Shown piece after piece: positions 9,633 to 19,862 of a stretch of 54,004 nt of DNA (within the stretch, counting starts at the first letter, position 1; each line of letters begins with the position of its first letter). The notes under the pieces were generated by a model. The model searched no databases. It saw nothing but the letters and a program-made list of their open reading frames with translations, and was not told the origin of the DNA. The DNA lies in assembly GCA_036784855.1 (NCBI GenBank), contig JAZDSV010000071.1, forward strand, positions 1-54,004. Reading direction: 5' to 3'. Source of the stretch: Aphelidium insulamus (Eukaryota > Aphelidiomycota > Aphelidea > Aphelidiaceae). The position numbers and the translations under genes are program-made.

Positions 9633-10529
9633 CTATTCTCCATGTTCCTTTTTCTGGTGAGCAAGTAGCAAGAATGAATTCATGGCATCATGCTTATTCA
9701 ACGCGGCCGTGTGCAGATCATCCTCGTTCCACTCCATTATGGACCAGTAGCGCATCAGCAGTAGTTTAACTACTCGATCTTTAGCTGATCTGAATGCGGC
9801 ACTCAGCGGAGTCTGCCCATCGCTATTCTTCCAATTGATGACGTAGACAAGCTGCAACCACCTTTCGGTCGCCATGAATGCGTGATCACCGAGTGTGAAT
9901 CTGTCATTGACAAGTGCCGTGTCCACTTCGGGATCCAGCGGCTGCAGGATGGCCACTACCGCCTCCAGCAGTCCGTGTGAGCATGCATGGTGTAGGGCAG
10001 AGTTGCCGCGGCTATCTGAGGTGCCGAGCACATCATCAATACTCATATATTTCATGATTGCCAGAGCCACAGTGGAACTGTAGGTCTTCAGGGATATCAT
10101 TAGGGGTGTCTGCCGCGCCTGGCCGCACTGTATAGTGACGGCAGCCGGGTACGCGTCCAGAAGAGCATTAACAGTTTCTAGTTTTCTTGCACCATCACCC
10201 ATTGAGTAACTGGCGGCGGCGAAATGAAGCGCGGTGCATCCATGCACTGTTCCGCTGCTGCTCTCGATAGATGCCAATGCACTGACAGGGTGATCGCGCA
10301 GTAATTTGATCACTCCATTAACATTACTTTGCATGGCCGCGTGCATCAGCGGCGTCATTAAGCGACGAGTGCCGCGCTCATCGTATCGCTGATCCATTCG
10401 ACGGAGAGCCGCTGCGCAGTCATTCGACGGCACTGTCGCGTAGCTGTTCTGCCTGCTGTGCCAGAAGTTCATCCCAGAGCAACCATAGGCAAGGAGGAAA
10501 ATTGTAGCTCCGAGCTGAGCCAAATGCAT
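9633..10529 (-). CDS. Secreted ankyrin-repeat protein (array member 7)
   Basis: Intact frame of 298 residues. The signal peptide is MHLAQLGATIFLLAYGCSG (1-19). Units: MTPLMHAAMQSN, GCTALHFAAASYSMGDG, RQTPLMISLKTYSSTVAL, RGNSALHHACSHGLL, then GQTPLSAAFRSAKDRVVKLLLMRYWSIMEWNEDDL. It is more diverged from members 1 and 4 than they are from each other and groups with member 2 by its MATxxWxQ / NWKN block. It is the most upstream member; its stop is about 110 bp from the next copy's ATG. Confidence 0.75.
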   Translation of the reverse strand: MHLAQLGATIFLLAYGCSGMNFWHSRQNSYATVPSNDCAAALRRMDQRYDERGTRRLMTPLMHAAMQSNVNGVIKLLRDHPVSALASIESSSGTVHGCTALHFAAASYSMGDGARKLETVNALLDAYPAAVTIQCGQARQTPLMISLKTYSSTVALAIMKYMSIDDVLGTSDSRGNSALHHACSHGLLEAVVAILQPLDPEVDTALVNDRFTLGDHAFMATERWLQLVYVINWKNSDGQTPLSAAFRSAKDRVVKLLLMRYWSIMEWNEDDLHTAALNKHDAMNSFLLLAHQKKEHGE

Positions 10530-10777
10530 ATGAAGTCAGTATGTAGTCAATATGCAGTATTGTTGACTGCTGGTATTGCTGTTCGCGTGGAGATCGATGA
10601 CTTGTAGTGGAGCCCGATCCATTGTTGATCTAATGCAGATTGCATCCAGCCAATCAGACAACGATCCGCATAATATGCATAATGCATCGGTGAGCCTTAA
10701 ATCCGCAAGAGTTTCACAGCTTAGAGCCGCGCTGACAGCGGTTAAATGGATCGACACAATTATACATTTGTCATGTA

Positions 10778-11961
10778 TTAACTTGAACTAGTACCGGCCA
10801 GATACGCGGCATACAAACTATCTTGAAAGGCGGTGTCATTGCGCAGTCGCTGCAGATAGTCGCGCAGAAACTCTTGCTTGCTCATCATGACGGTGTTTTT
10901 ATCGCCGCCACTGAGTTCTGCGCGCTTCTCCGTGACTTGCATCCCGTTCGCTGGTCGTACATTCAGCATGGCCAGCAAGGCCGTCGCTGACTGTTCATCG
11001 CTGGTTGGTGGCGTGGTGATGCAGTTGTTGTTCATAGCAACAGCCACCTTGTCCACTATGGGTACCTGTGACTGGACGGCATTTGTAGCCGACAAATTGC
11101 TACTGCCGCCCACAAGCAGCATCTGTTTCAACTGCAGTTCCATACTGTTGTCCGTGGCTGGTTGTTGAAGCGGCTGTGACGAAGTGTTCACTGCTGGTTG
11201 CGGCGGCTGCGGCTGCAAGTTCAGCATGGCCTTGAGTGACAGTGAGAGAGAATCGTCGTCAGCGGTGCTTGGAGTCGACTCGGGTGTTTGCAGCGCTGAT
11301 GGAAGTGATGGGCGCGGCTGCAACAAGTTGATCAGCGCCGCCGACTCGGTGTCCACAGTTGCTGATGGCGGTGGTGGTGCAGCGTGCATTGCAATGCTTG
11401 TAGTCACCGAGCGTAGCAACTGTGCCAGCAATACTGCTATCCGCACATAGTCATCAGTGGCGTGGAACCAGAATCCCCACGTGCGTCGCTGTGGGGTAGA
11501 TGATGACGACGTGGACTCCGATCCCGACGGTGCAACGGCATGACCTTCGCGGTAGGTGAGGAAAGCGGGCGCGGTGGCTGTGGTGGCGTCCCTGGGCTGC
11601 GAGTGCGGCATGGGCGCGGTGGTGAAGGCGGCTCCTGCGCACAGCACCGACAGCCAGTTGTCTGGCCCGAGGCGATTCAGCACCACCAGACCAGTGGTGC
11701 CATCCAGGCGCCGTGTGACAAACAGCGTGCCCTCCACCTCTTGCCGGGACTGCCATAGTATTAGTACATACACGCCAGCGGACACATGAGTGGCAACGCA
11801 CGCACCCACACACCGCCAACGAACGAGTAGAGTTGAATGTGCGGCGCCCGGTCCACAATGTCGGCACACAGGGGGTCCAGCCGGCGTAGACTGTTCAAGT
11901 TCATCTGGTGCTTGAAGCGGGCGCGCTCCTCCGCGTCGCTGTCTCCGCCGCCATTCTGCAT
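10778..11961 (-). CDS. DCP1: mRNA decapping cofactor DCP1
   Basis: Two exons (11961-11806, 11749-10778) with a 56-nt intron, a TACTAAT-type branch site and phase-0 joint give 375 residues. Exon 1 carries the DCP1 EVH1 start MNLNSLRRLDP, with HIQLYSF. Exon 2 continues EVEGTLFVTRR, GLVVLNRLGPDNW and WGFWFHATDDYVRIAVLL, the EVH1/PH fold that binds and activates the decapping enzyme DCP2. A long Gln/Pro/Ser linker follows. The last 35 residues (SKQEFLRDYLQRLRND, FQDSLYAAYL) match the trimerisation helix of DCP1. It acts in cytoplasmic 5'-3' mRNA decay (P-bodies). The EVH1 domain has an unusually long insertion, with a Ser-rich loop before WGFWF. Confidence 0.88.
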
Positions 11962-12359
11962 CGGTGTCGTTCTGGGTAAATCAATCCCTGGGAAAACAAA
12001 TCTCTGGATCTCGGTCAGGCAATTTTGGCGGCACTTGACACCTGGGACGTGGAGTTATAAAATGTAAGCAGCAATCAACAACTTCATTAGGATGACAGCC
12101 TATCTTCCCGTAGAAAAGTCCATGGTATTGGGACGTCACGAAGCAATTTACCGCAAGCGTTGAGTCCGAATATCGTACTTCGAGAGCAATGCACATCTCG
12201 AACAATGATTGAAGTGTTTGACGAGATCTCTTGAGCAGTACCCTCATGTTCCTTGTAAAAGTTGTGCATAGGACTTTGAAGACCCATTCATTTTGAGACT
12301 TCGAGCACCAGTGATTGGTACGCGGCTAAACGCACTATCCGTCCACTGTTATAACAACC
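11962..12359. promoter_or_regulatory. Shared upstream region of divergent genes
   Basis: 398 bp between the DCP1 start (minus strand) and the coiled-coil gene (plus strand). Short frames on both strands show no family features. It probably contains both promoters; no clear TATA box was seen. Confidence 0.35.
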
Positions 12360-13331
12360 ATGTCGTCTAACGCTCAAGCTGCCATCGACACACAACAATT
12401 TACGATTCGACTGTATACTGAACGCACATATGTCAAACGCGCCCTAATTGCATGCATGGCCAGCCTGGACATACGCGGTACTGTTGAGCGCTCGCTGCTC
12501 CCGCACACAAGTCACGCCGTTGTCAATCGCCGTGGAGTCGTCATCGATGGCGTGGGTCGAGAAGCGTCTGTTAATGATTTGATGTTGCTGGTTCGCCAAC
12601 TGGCCGTAACAATCGACGCCTACTTTGAGCGCGTGCCGGACCCCGAGCAGGAATTGCATTTTACGACGGCAAGAATAGTACCATCGGCCGAAAAGCTATT
12701 GCTTGCTGGCAGTTCAGGAAATGATCTGATGGTATATGCGGACGGTTACCATAGCGCACTGGAACCCACGACTGTCGCTGATGTCAAAACGGCTGTGTCG
12801 ATGGTCAAAAACGTTATCAGTCAGGATGCCGGAGCCCTCCTCACCGACATCGCCGACACATTGCCGCACCAAAACGTCGAGGTGATTGTGTCGACGATTT
12901 CGCACGGCGATTGTAGCATGTACGTGGACAGTCGCGTGGCAGTGCTGGTAGCAGATTTTCTTCGGTCAGCGCAAAACGCAATTACCCATTGGCCGAACGG
13001 CAAATCTCTGCTGTTTCTTCTGGAAATCGACAAAAAACTGCACGTCGGGACCGACCTGGTGCACTTCACGCAAAAACAGCACGTTAAAGTGTACGCTACC
13101 ACCGAGCTGATGTCGATTCCGGTTGACAGTGGGGACTCTGCCATTGAAGCGGAATCAGTCGGGCAGTCTGACGAGCTTTCTGCTGCTGCTCTAAGCTGGA
13201 ATCAGCTGATAGAAGTGGAGGAGTTAAGCGTGAAGCATGCCCAAGCGGAATTAGCCAAGGCACAGATCGAGATGCAGTTTTTCCTGGAAAAGGCTAAAGT
13301 CGAGCTTGAGCTGCTGCGGCTGCGAGCATAA
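12360..13331 (+). CDS. Unknown protein with C-terminal coiled coil
   Basis: Single 323-residue frame with a clean ATG after ATAACAACC. No known domain recognised. Residues 1-265 look globular, with alternating hydrophobic strands and helices. Residues ~275-322 are a charged coiled coil rich in E, K, A and L (VEELSVKHAQAELAKAQI ... KVELELLRLRA). There is no signal peptide or membrane segment. A strongly decayed copy lies at 14175-14960, and the 3' flanks of the two copies are still nearly identical, so the duplication is fairly recent. This copy looks constrained: long open frame, little codon bias drift. Confidence 0.55.
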   Translation: MSSNAQAAIDTQQFTIRLYTERTYVKRALIACMASLDIRGTVERSLLPHTSHAVVNRRGVVIDGVGREASVNDLMLLVRQLAVTIDAYFERVPDPEQELHFTTARIVPSAEKLLLAGSSGNDLMVYADGYHSALEPTTVADVKTAVSMVKNVISQDAGALLTDIADTLPHQNVEVIVSTISHGDCSMYVDSRVAVLVADFLRSAQNAITHWPNGKSLLFLLEIDKKLHVGTDLVHFTQKQHVKVYATTELMSIPVDSGDSAIEAESVGQSDELSAAALSWNQLIEVEELSVKHAQAELAKAQIEMQFFLEKAKVELELLRLRA

Positions 13332-14174
13332 CTTCCAAATTCCACGTGAAATTGTCGCTCTGAGCTCGGGTAAAAGGAATGGGCCGCCAATACATGGCAC
13401 GCTTCAATACATTTTCAGAGATTCTGTGACAATGTTATAGTAGTTCGGGGCCAAAAGTTTTTACCAACAGAGAGGGTTGGGTGCAAACAACCTAGACATT
13501 GACTCTGTTAAATGATGGCATAACCTGTCGCGTGGATTCTTTTAGTGTCAAGACCAACAGGACGCAGACACACACAGCTAGTAGAATCTAACACGACGGT
13601 ACTGGGTTGCCGAAATGCCTAAAGTAGTCAGGCGGTAGCCTGGCAACGCTCCGTATACGTAAGCGCGGGTCGCGATAAGGGGGGACGCGATGACGTATCA
13701 ACAATGCGCCGCTGGATTGGAAGATTTTAATCCCATACTATGCGTGCACGGTCGGATGCGGCATGGATGTCACCGGCACCTGCCTTCCAGCCTCCCACCC
13801 TCCTGCTTGCTGAGCCGTGAAACTGTACGGATAAGGTGTGATCTGGAGAGTCTTGCGGCTTTGTCTGATGTCATGGCGATGCCATTGTGGGTACACCCAC
13901 TCACGTGCACTGTCACCGCTAGTGGCGAGGACAGCGGCTGCTGCTGGCCCCACTGCAACTTTTTGGGGTTTGCTGCAGCAGTGCACCGACGTGATATGCA
14001 CTGGTTGCCGCTGTGGTCGGTATGGTCAACTAGCCAGCCTCAGTGCACTGTCATTGATGCTACTCCCACCTTCCCTGATTCTGTGCGGTATGCCTCTGTA
14101 TGCTTTCGGCTAGCTATATCATGAGTACATGTATGTTGAACTATGTGCTACGTGCTTTACTGAAGTTTATGTAG
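13332..14174. other. Intergenic spacer between duplicated genes
   Basis: The first ~110 bp is 3' flank shared with the copy at 14870-14960. The rest, including a plus-strand frame at 13690-14124, has no recognisable coding features or structured repeats. Confidence 0.4.
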
Positions 14175-14960
14175 AAGCGCAATCGCAATTAGTTCCAACG
14201 AACGAAAAACTATTGTGGACTTGCACGTCCGGCATCTGGTCCGGCATCTGATGATGTATGCGTACGGTAACCCAAACGGACTGGAACCCACGACTGTTGC
14301 CGCAGCAACCATCGCCGTCGCCAAAAAGCAATATTGATGGACAAAAATGTAATTATTTAAGATGCCGGAGTCCTCCTTACCGATATTTCCGTGCATTGCC
14401 GCGCCAAAAGGTTGAGGTAATTGTGTCGATATTATCGCATGTACATGGACAGTTGCGCGGCTGTGCTGGTGGCAGATTTTCTTTGGTTGGCTCAGAGGCC
14501 GAACGGCAAATCACTGCTGTTCCTTCTGGAAATCGACAAAGAAATCATGTCGGGACCGATCTGGTGTAATTCACGGAAAAACAGCCGTGAACGCATACGC
14601 TACCACCGAGCTGATGTCAATTCCGGTTGACAGTGGGGACTCTGCCATTGAAGCGGGATCAGTCGGGCAGTCTGCCGAGCTTTCTGCTGCTGCTCTCAGC
14701 AGGAATCAGCTGATAGAAGTGGAGGAGTTACGCGTGAAGCGTGCCCAAGCGTAATAGCCAAGGCACAGATCGCGATGCCAATCAAGTCAAAAGAGCTTGA
14801 CCTGGAAAAGGCTAAAGTCGAGCTTGAGCTGCTGCGGCTGCAAGCACAACTTCCAAATTCCACGTGAAATTGTCGCTCTGAGCTCGGGTAAAAGGAATGG
14901 GCCGCCAATAGTTGGCACCCTTCAATAAATGTTAAGAGATTCTGTGACAATGTTATAAAA
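14175..14960 (+). pseudogene. Decayed copy of the coiled-coil gene
   Basis: DNA parallels the second half of 12360-13331 in order. Shared blocks include GGAACCCACGACTGT, GGCAAATC-CTGCTG, CATGTCGGGACCGA, TGATGTC-ATTCCGGTTGACAG and the coiled-coil end GCTAAAGTCGAGCTTGAGCTG. Multiple small insertions and deletions break the frame, and an internal segment (ATCAAGTCAAAAGAGCTTGA) is new. Beyond the stop the sequences match almost perfectly for ~90 bp. Confidence 0.7.
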
Positions 14961-15130
14961 TAATGGATAATACATTCGGTATGTAAACTGACGCGTCGTG
15001 TTGATCTCCGTATCCATAGCCCGCACATTATGCACGGCATTGACATCGTAGACTCGTGCAAATTAATCTGATGATTCCCTGATTAGTGAGATCCAACCAG
15101 GCGGCTAATATTAACTCGCACAGAGTCGGA

Positions 15131-16478
15131 ATGGAGAACCCGGCAGACGAGATGCTGGCCTATATTACGGCCATTGGACCCGCGGCGCCGGGAAATACCG
15201 AGTCAACATCCGCACCTGTGCTTGATTCTAGCAGCAACGAGTCTACACCCGCGCTTGCCGCCCGACCAGAACGCACAGCCAGCTCCCCGGCGGCACCACA
15301 ATCGGCAGCCCCGCCAGCCATCACGAAACAGCTGGTGGTGGACCGGCTGGCCACTTTGCGCGACTCCCAGGACAGCATTGAATCGCTGTCACAATGGTTC
15401 CAATTCTACCGCAGACAGGCCCCGTTCCTGGTGGACGCGTGGGCTGAATGCACGCGCGCAGGTAGTAAACGTATCTTGTACTATTACTCACCTCTTACAC
15501 TACCCTGCAGTAAACGATGCCAGCAAGCGCCTCCCACTTCTCTACCTGGCCAACGACGTGGTGCAAAAGAGCAAGCGGCGCGGCAACTTGTTTGCGGCCC
15601 CATTCGCACTGATCATGCCGGAACTGGTGCAAGACACGTTCCGACTGTGCAGTGCCACGGACTCTCCGTCCTCATCGACCTCCAGCACGTCGGCACCAGC
15701 AGCCAAACCGTCTTCCACACGGCATTCACCGCGAGAGCGACTCAAACGCCTAATTGCCGTCTGGGCTGAGCGAGAAGGTGTGTGCTGCCTAGTGGTATCA
15801 AACGGTTTCTAACTATGTTAATAGTATTTTCTGGGGCTCCACTGCAAGCAATGCTACAGGCGGCCGGACTGCCCACCAGCACAGCTAATACTGTTGGTTT
15901 CGCTTGCTTGATTATGTATAATCTCCTAATTGACCTTATTGCAGCAGCCAACCAGCCATTCCACAACACCAGCACCGACACCCTCCCCACTTTTGGATGC
16001 CATTCACAGTGTAGACCTCGCACGCGCCCAGGTCTCGGCCGCCAGTCAGAGTATGTCACAGAAGGTCATGTTCAACTGATTTCAAATGACAGGCAACGAC
16101 ACAATTGGATGGCCTGCGGCACTCACTCGACTAATTGCATCGCGGCGCCGTCTGGTCAACGTATTGAACGCCGCACTGCAAGAGGAACAGACGGCCATTC
16201 AGAAAGAGTGCGCGCTACTGGCAGCCGAGCACGCCAAACGCAACAACTCCTCAGACTCGACGCCTGCAACTCCAACTTCTGACACTAACCTGGTCACCGC
16301 GTCCACATCAACACTCCCGCCAACAGACACTGTGGACACGACCATCCCCACCACGGCTCCTCCCACGCCCGAACTGTCGTGGGGTGAACTGCACGACAGC
16401 TTGAACCCACTACCCACCAAGCGCCTCTCACAGGATTCCCAAGATGAAACAGGTCCAAGTAGGACGCGGCTAAATTAG
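15131..16478 (+). CDS. RTT103: CID-domain protein binding the RNA polymerase II CTD (Rtt103/RPRD1 family)
   Basis: Five exons: 15131-15461, 15511-15777, 15825-15892, 15945-16050, 16093-16478. Introns are 42-52 nt and the coding total gives 385 residues. After a Ser/Ala/Pro N-terminal extension the CTD-interaction domain spans about residues 65-205: LRDSQDSIESLSQWFQFYRR, WAECTRAG, KRLPLLYLANDVVQKSKRRG, RLKRLIAVWAEREGVFSG. This matches RPRD1/Rtt103, which bind phosphorylated CTD repeats during transcription termination and 3'-end processing. A coiled-coil-like stretch (RRLVNVLNAALQEEQTAIQ) and a Thr/Pro-rich tail follow. A Ser-rich loop is inserted between CID helices. It is convergent with the GTP cyclohydrolase gene, stops 70 bp apart. 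Confidence 0.85.
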
Positions 16479-16547
16479 ATAGAACACTTTCCATTGAATT
16501 GTGTCGACAGTGAATGGCGTTTACTGAATTTCTCAATACACACATCG

Positions 16548-17534
16548 TTACCGGTTGGCGGGGGTGCGCACAAGTGTGAGGAATTCTTCGCGTGTTTTCG
16601 GGTCTTCTCGAAACACTCCCAGCATACATGAGGTGATGGTGGATGACTGTGTCTTCTCCACGCCCCTGATGTTTAAGTACGTAGAGTTTACACATGATTT
16701 AGGATCATATGTAGCCAACTGACCTCATGACCATGCATAAATGAGAACACTCCATTACCACAGCCACACCTTGAGGCTGCAGTAGTTCATCCAGAGCCGT
16801 GGCAATCTGCCGTGTCAGTCGCTCCTGGACCTGCAAGCGCCGGGAAAAGGCCTCGGCCAGCCGGGCCAGTTTGCTCAGTCCCACCACCTTTCCATTGGGA
16901 ATGTATCCAATAGACACCTGCATGGTAAGGGAACTAATTTTGTATATATGCAGCCACTTACCTTCCCGGTGAATGGAACCATATGGTGCTCGCACAGGGA
17001 AAAGACGTCAATATTCTTCACAATGACCATTTCATCGTGATCCTCTTCAAACACTGCATTCTTGATTATATCTGCTCGCAGGTTATAATGTTATAAAGCC
17101 CTGTATGTATGTAATCCATGTGCACACCGTCCACGCTCTGCTCGTAACCACGCGAGAAAAACATCATGGCACGTGCATAACGCTCCGGTGTCTTGAGCAG
17201 CCCGTCTCGGGTGGGATCCTCGCCGATGCATCGTAGAATGGTGCGGATAGAGTCGGCGATTGCCTGTTCACGTTTGGCACGCTCTTCCCGCGTCTCCTTG
17301 GACCGCTCCCGTGTCCCCACGCCTTATCATAGATGTGAGTGATCTTCAATTGTGAGAGTGGAGACCCACTGGGAAACGAGAGGCCATCCTGGCTACGAGG
17401 AGGAAATGTCAGATGAGTGTGTGTAATACACCCTCCAGGCACACGCACTCCACCGCGTGTGTCAGAGAGCGCGACGGCGAGTTTGACGGCGACCGTGAGC
17501 GCCCGGCATTACTGCTGCTGCTAATGCTGGCCAT
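16548..17534 (-). CDS. FOL2: GTP cyclohydrolase I
   Basis: Six exons: 17534-17432, 17392-17366, 17322-17128, 17071-16962, 16917-16724, 16665-16548. Introns are 39-58 nt and the total is 248 residues, normal for the family. It converts GTP to 7,8-dihydroneopterin triphosphate, the first step to folate and biopterin. Seen in order: [49 protein letters not shown] (zinc Cys and His ligands), [44 protein letters not shown] (second zinc Cys) and [18 protein letters not shown]. All key catalytic parts are present. The first two small exons are the weakest part; the 27-nt exon uses a GTCTCC donor. The Ser/Arg-rich N terminus is variable in this family. Confidence 0.88.
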
Positions 17535-17707
17535 TTAGCAAAATGATCAACTGTACTTGACTGTTTCACGCAATTCACACTCGCAGATCTGTTTAACCCT
17601 CACTAACTATGGCAATTCCACTTAATGTGATTAACATAAGTGGATGAAGATGCCTTGGCACTGCGGCTAAATTGAAAACCAATCCGGCAAAACAGCCCGA
17701 TGCTACT

Positions 17708-19545
17708 ATGTTCGTGTTGCGCCATGCATCGGAATTCGTTCAACGGTTCTCTCCGCGGCGACATACTGAACAACCCCCGCTACTCACGTTTCTGCAGCAG
17801 CGGATTCCTGTACCAACTGCTTTGATAGCAGAGATCTCGCGAAATTCTGACCAAACGCTTTCGGTGTGGCGTGCACGCAGCAAGGACCGATGGGTTTATA
17901 TCTGCCCCGAGCATGGTATCGACATATTCAACTATCTGCACCCTTGGTTAACTTGGGCGACGCTTCCATCGGTATCTTCCAGCATCCGATTAAAGCGCCA
18001 AAGAACCGAATGGAGATGCACTTTGGTCGATCAGCTCACGTACGACCCAACGCATCCGCTGTTTGAGCTAAACACTTCCTACTTGCTTGACACCGCTTTG
18101 CCAGACAAGAAGAAAATTGTTTTGTACTGCAGACAAGCAGTTCACGACCAGTTCAAGTTTCTGCGCGAGCGTGTTATCGACAACTATTGCGTGGGATGGA
18201 TTCTTGGGCCGCCCGGCACGGGAAAGACTACTGCTGCCCTCGCGTTTGCATCTTCACTCGACCGACAGCAGTGGCTGATTACGTGTATAAGTTTCGGAGC
18301 GGATGAGACACTTCACTTTGTCCGATTTGATGGAAATACAAAAATGAGCAGGATTCTAGGTGTTGCTCTTGGGATAAAGTTACAGAAATTCTGAATGATT
18401 GTGATGAACATCGAAATCACATGGTCATATTAGATGGCTATATGCTAAACAATCAGCTGCACGCTGATGTCGTCGCCATAGGCCAACATTGGCGCCGAGA
18501 TAATCGAATTGGACGGTTGGGCCATAGAAATCGACGCCTAGTCATTATATCATCAACAACTATTCGCGGCAAGACAAATATGAATTACGACACCAATACA
18601 AATATCGAGGAGTTTCACATCTACTCGTGGAAGTTGGAAGAGTACCTCGAGGCAGTTGAACACAACTCGTTTTTCGAAAACATCCCACATAATCTTGATT
18701 CGAGTGTGGATCCTCTAGTTGGGCGCGCCGAGTTGATCCGCTCCAAGTTCTACTTTGCCGGAGGCTGTGCGAGATTAATGTTTTGGTACAACACTGCTGC
18801 TGTGATGAAGCACCTTTCCGCATCAATTGATGCCGTGCCAGATGTCATACCATACATAAGCGGGACTGCCGGTGACACGTCTAATAGTGTCATTAATCGC
18901 TTGTTTAGCTCTTACAAACGTATCAAATATGGCCGATACGCATGTATTGTTAGCGCATGGGCTGCATCACGATTTGCATATAAAGCTGGGCCAGACAAAG
19001 TACGACGGTTTGCCGAAGTTGCATGCTCGGGATATAATCCATCTTTAAATGGGTGGTTGTTTGAGATGAGGTTCTTTGCGCTGCTGGGTCATCGAATTTT
19101 GAAGTTGTTTGACGGAAAGCAAAATATGGAGAGGTGGAGTGAAACCAAGACGGCAGATAAACAAGCCTTCGATAGCGATAATATTGAGTTGCTTCCTGAC
19201 CTTAACAAGCGATGGTTAAAACCTGCCGTCTGGAATCAAGGCGGCTACGATGCCGTCTACATTGATAAAAGAACGAGGTTTGTTCGGATGGTGCAGGTAA
19301 CAGCAGCAGACCGAAATTCATTCAAGATCGGTTATTTTCGGCAGTTTTTGGATCAACTCCGTGCGAGCAGACATCGCTTTGTCATCAAAAACCTCGATTT
19401 AGTATTCGTTGTCGATTATAACAAGATTAAGCGATTCAAAATAACTCCCGTGACGGGCTTGGGAGAACTGGATGTTCCGGGATGGAAACATGGCGATGAA
19501 CTAGGTAAAGTTCGGGTGTTGGGGCTGAAGGGGTGTGACGAGTAA
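17708..19545 (+). CDS. CR-type (Crinkler-like) P-loop NTPase plus nuclease protein, one frameshift
   Basis: Two long frames in the same direction, 17708-~18345 and ~18350-19545, overlap in sense but differ by one base; similarity to the family continues across the break. The N-terminal part has Walker A GPPGTGKTT (~residue 168) and the second frame opens into Walker B-like HMVILDGY. The C-terminal part has the PD-(D/E)XK-like nuclease pattern GWLFEMRFF, WNQGGYDAVYID and VRMVQVTAADR. This NTPase-plus-REase layout is known from CR-type effector-like proteins of fungi and oomycetes. The start at 17708 is the first ATG; an upstream header exon was not found. The break lies near a run of five A (18340-18344). 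It may be a real mutation or a sequence error. Confidence 0.7.
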
Positions 19546-19862
19546 AACCAGGGCGGCAGTTAGGCGCAAAATACGCAACACATACGCAAAATAAAAGTGC
19601 ATTTGATAGAAATATAATTCAGCATGCGTTATAAATTGACTCTTTAAAATTGACTCGGCTTGCTACCTCCGTTCCGGGTACTTTTTTCAGATCAAATTTA
19701 GAATCAGCTTCCTTCAGGATTCAGCGAGGAACGTGGAAGTAAACTCATTTATTGTCCACATGAGACAGCTGTGGTCCTGGCTATGTGGTCCACCTTTTCA
19801 AAATACAAAAAATCGACAAATTTTGCAAGCAGATTGATCAATGTTCGATGAAATCCTGTGTG
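19546..19862. other. Intergenic
   Basis: 317 bp between convergent genes. AT-rich, with no frame, repeat or RNA structure that stands out. Confidence 0.4.

Noticed and set aside
13690-14124. Plus-strand 144-codon frame
   Set aside because: Low-information composition, competing open frames on the other strand, no domain.
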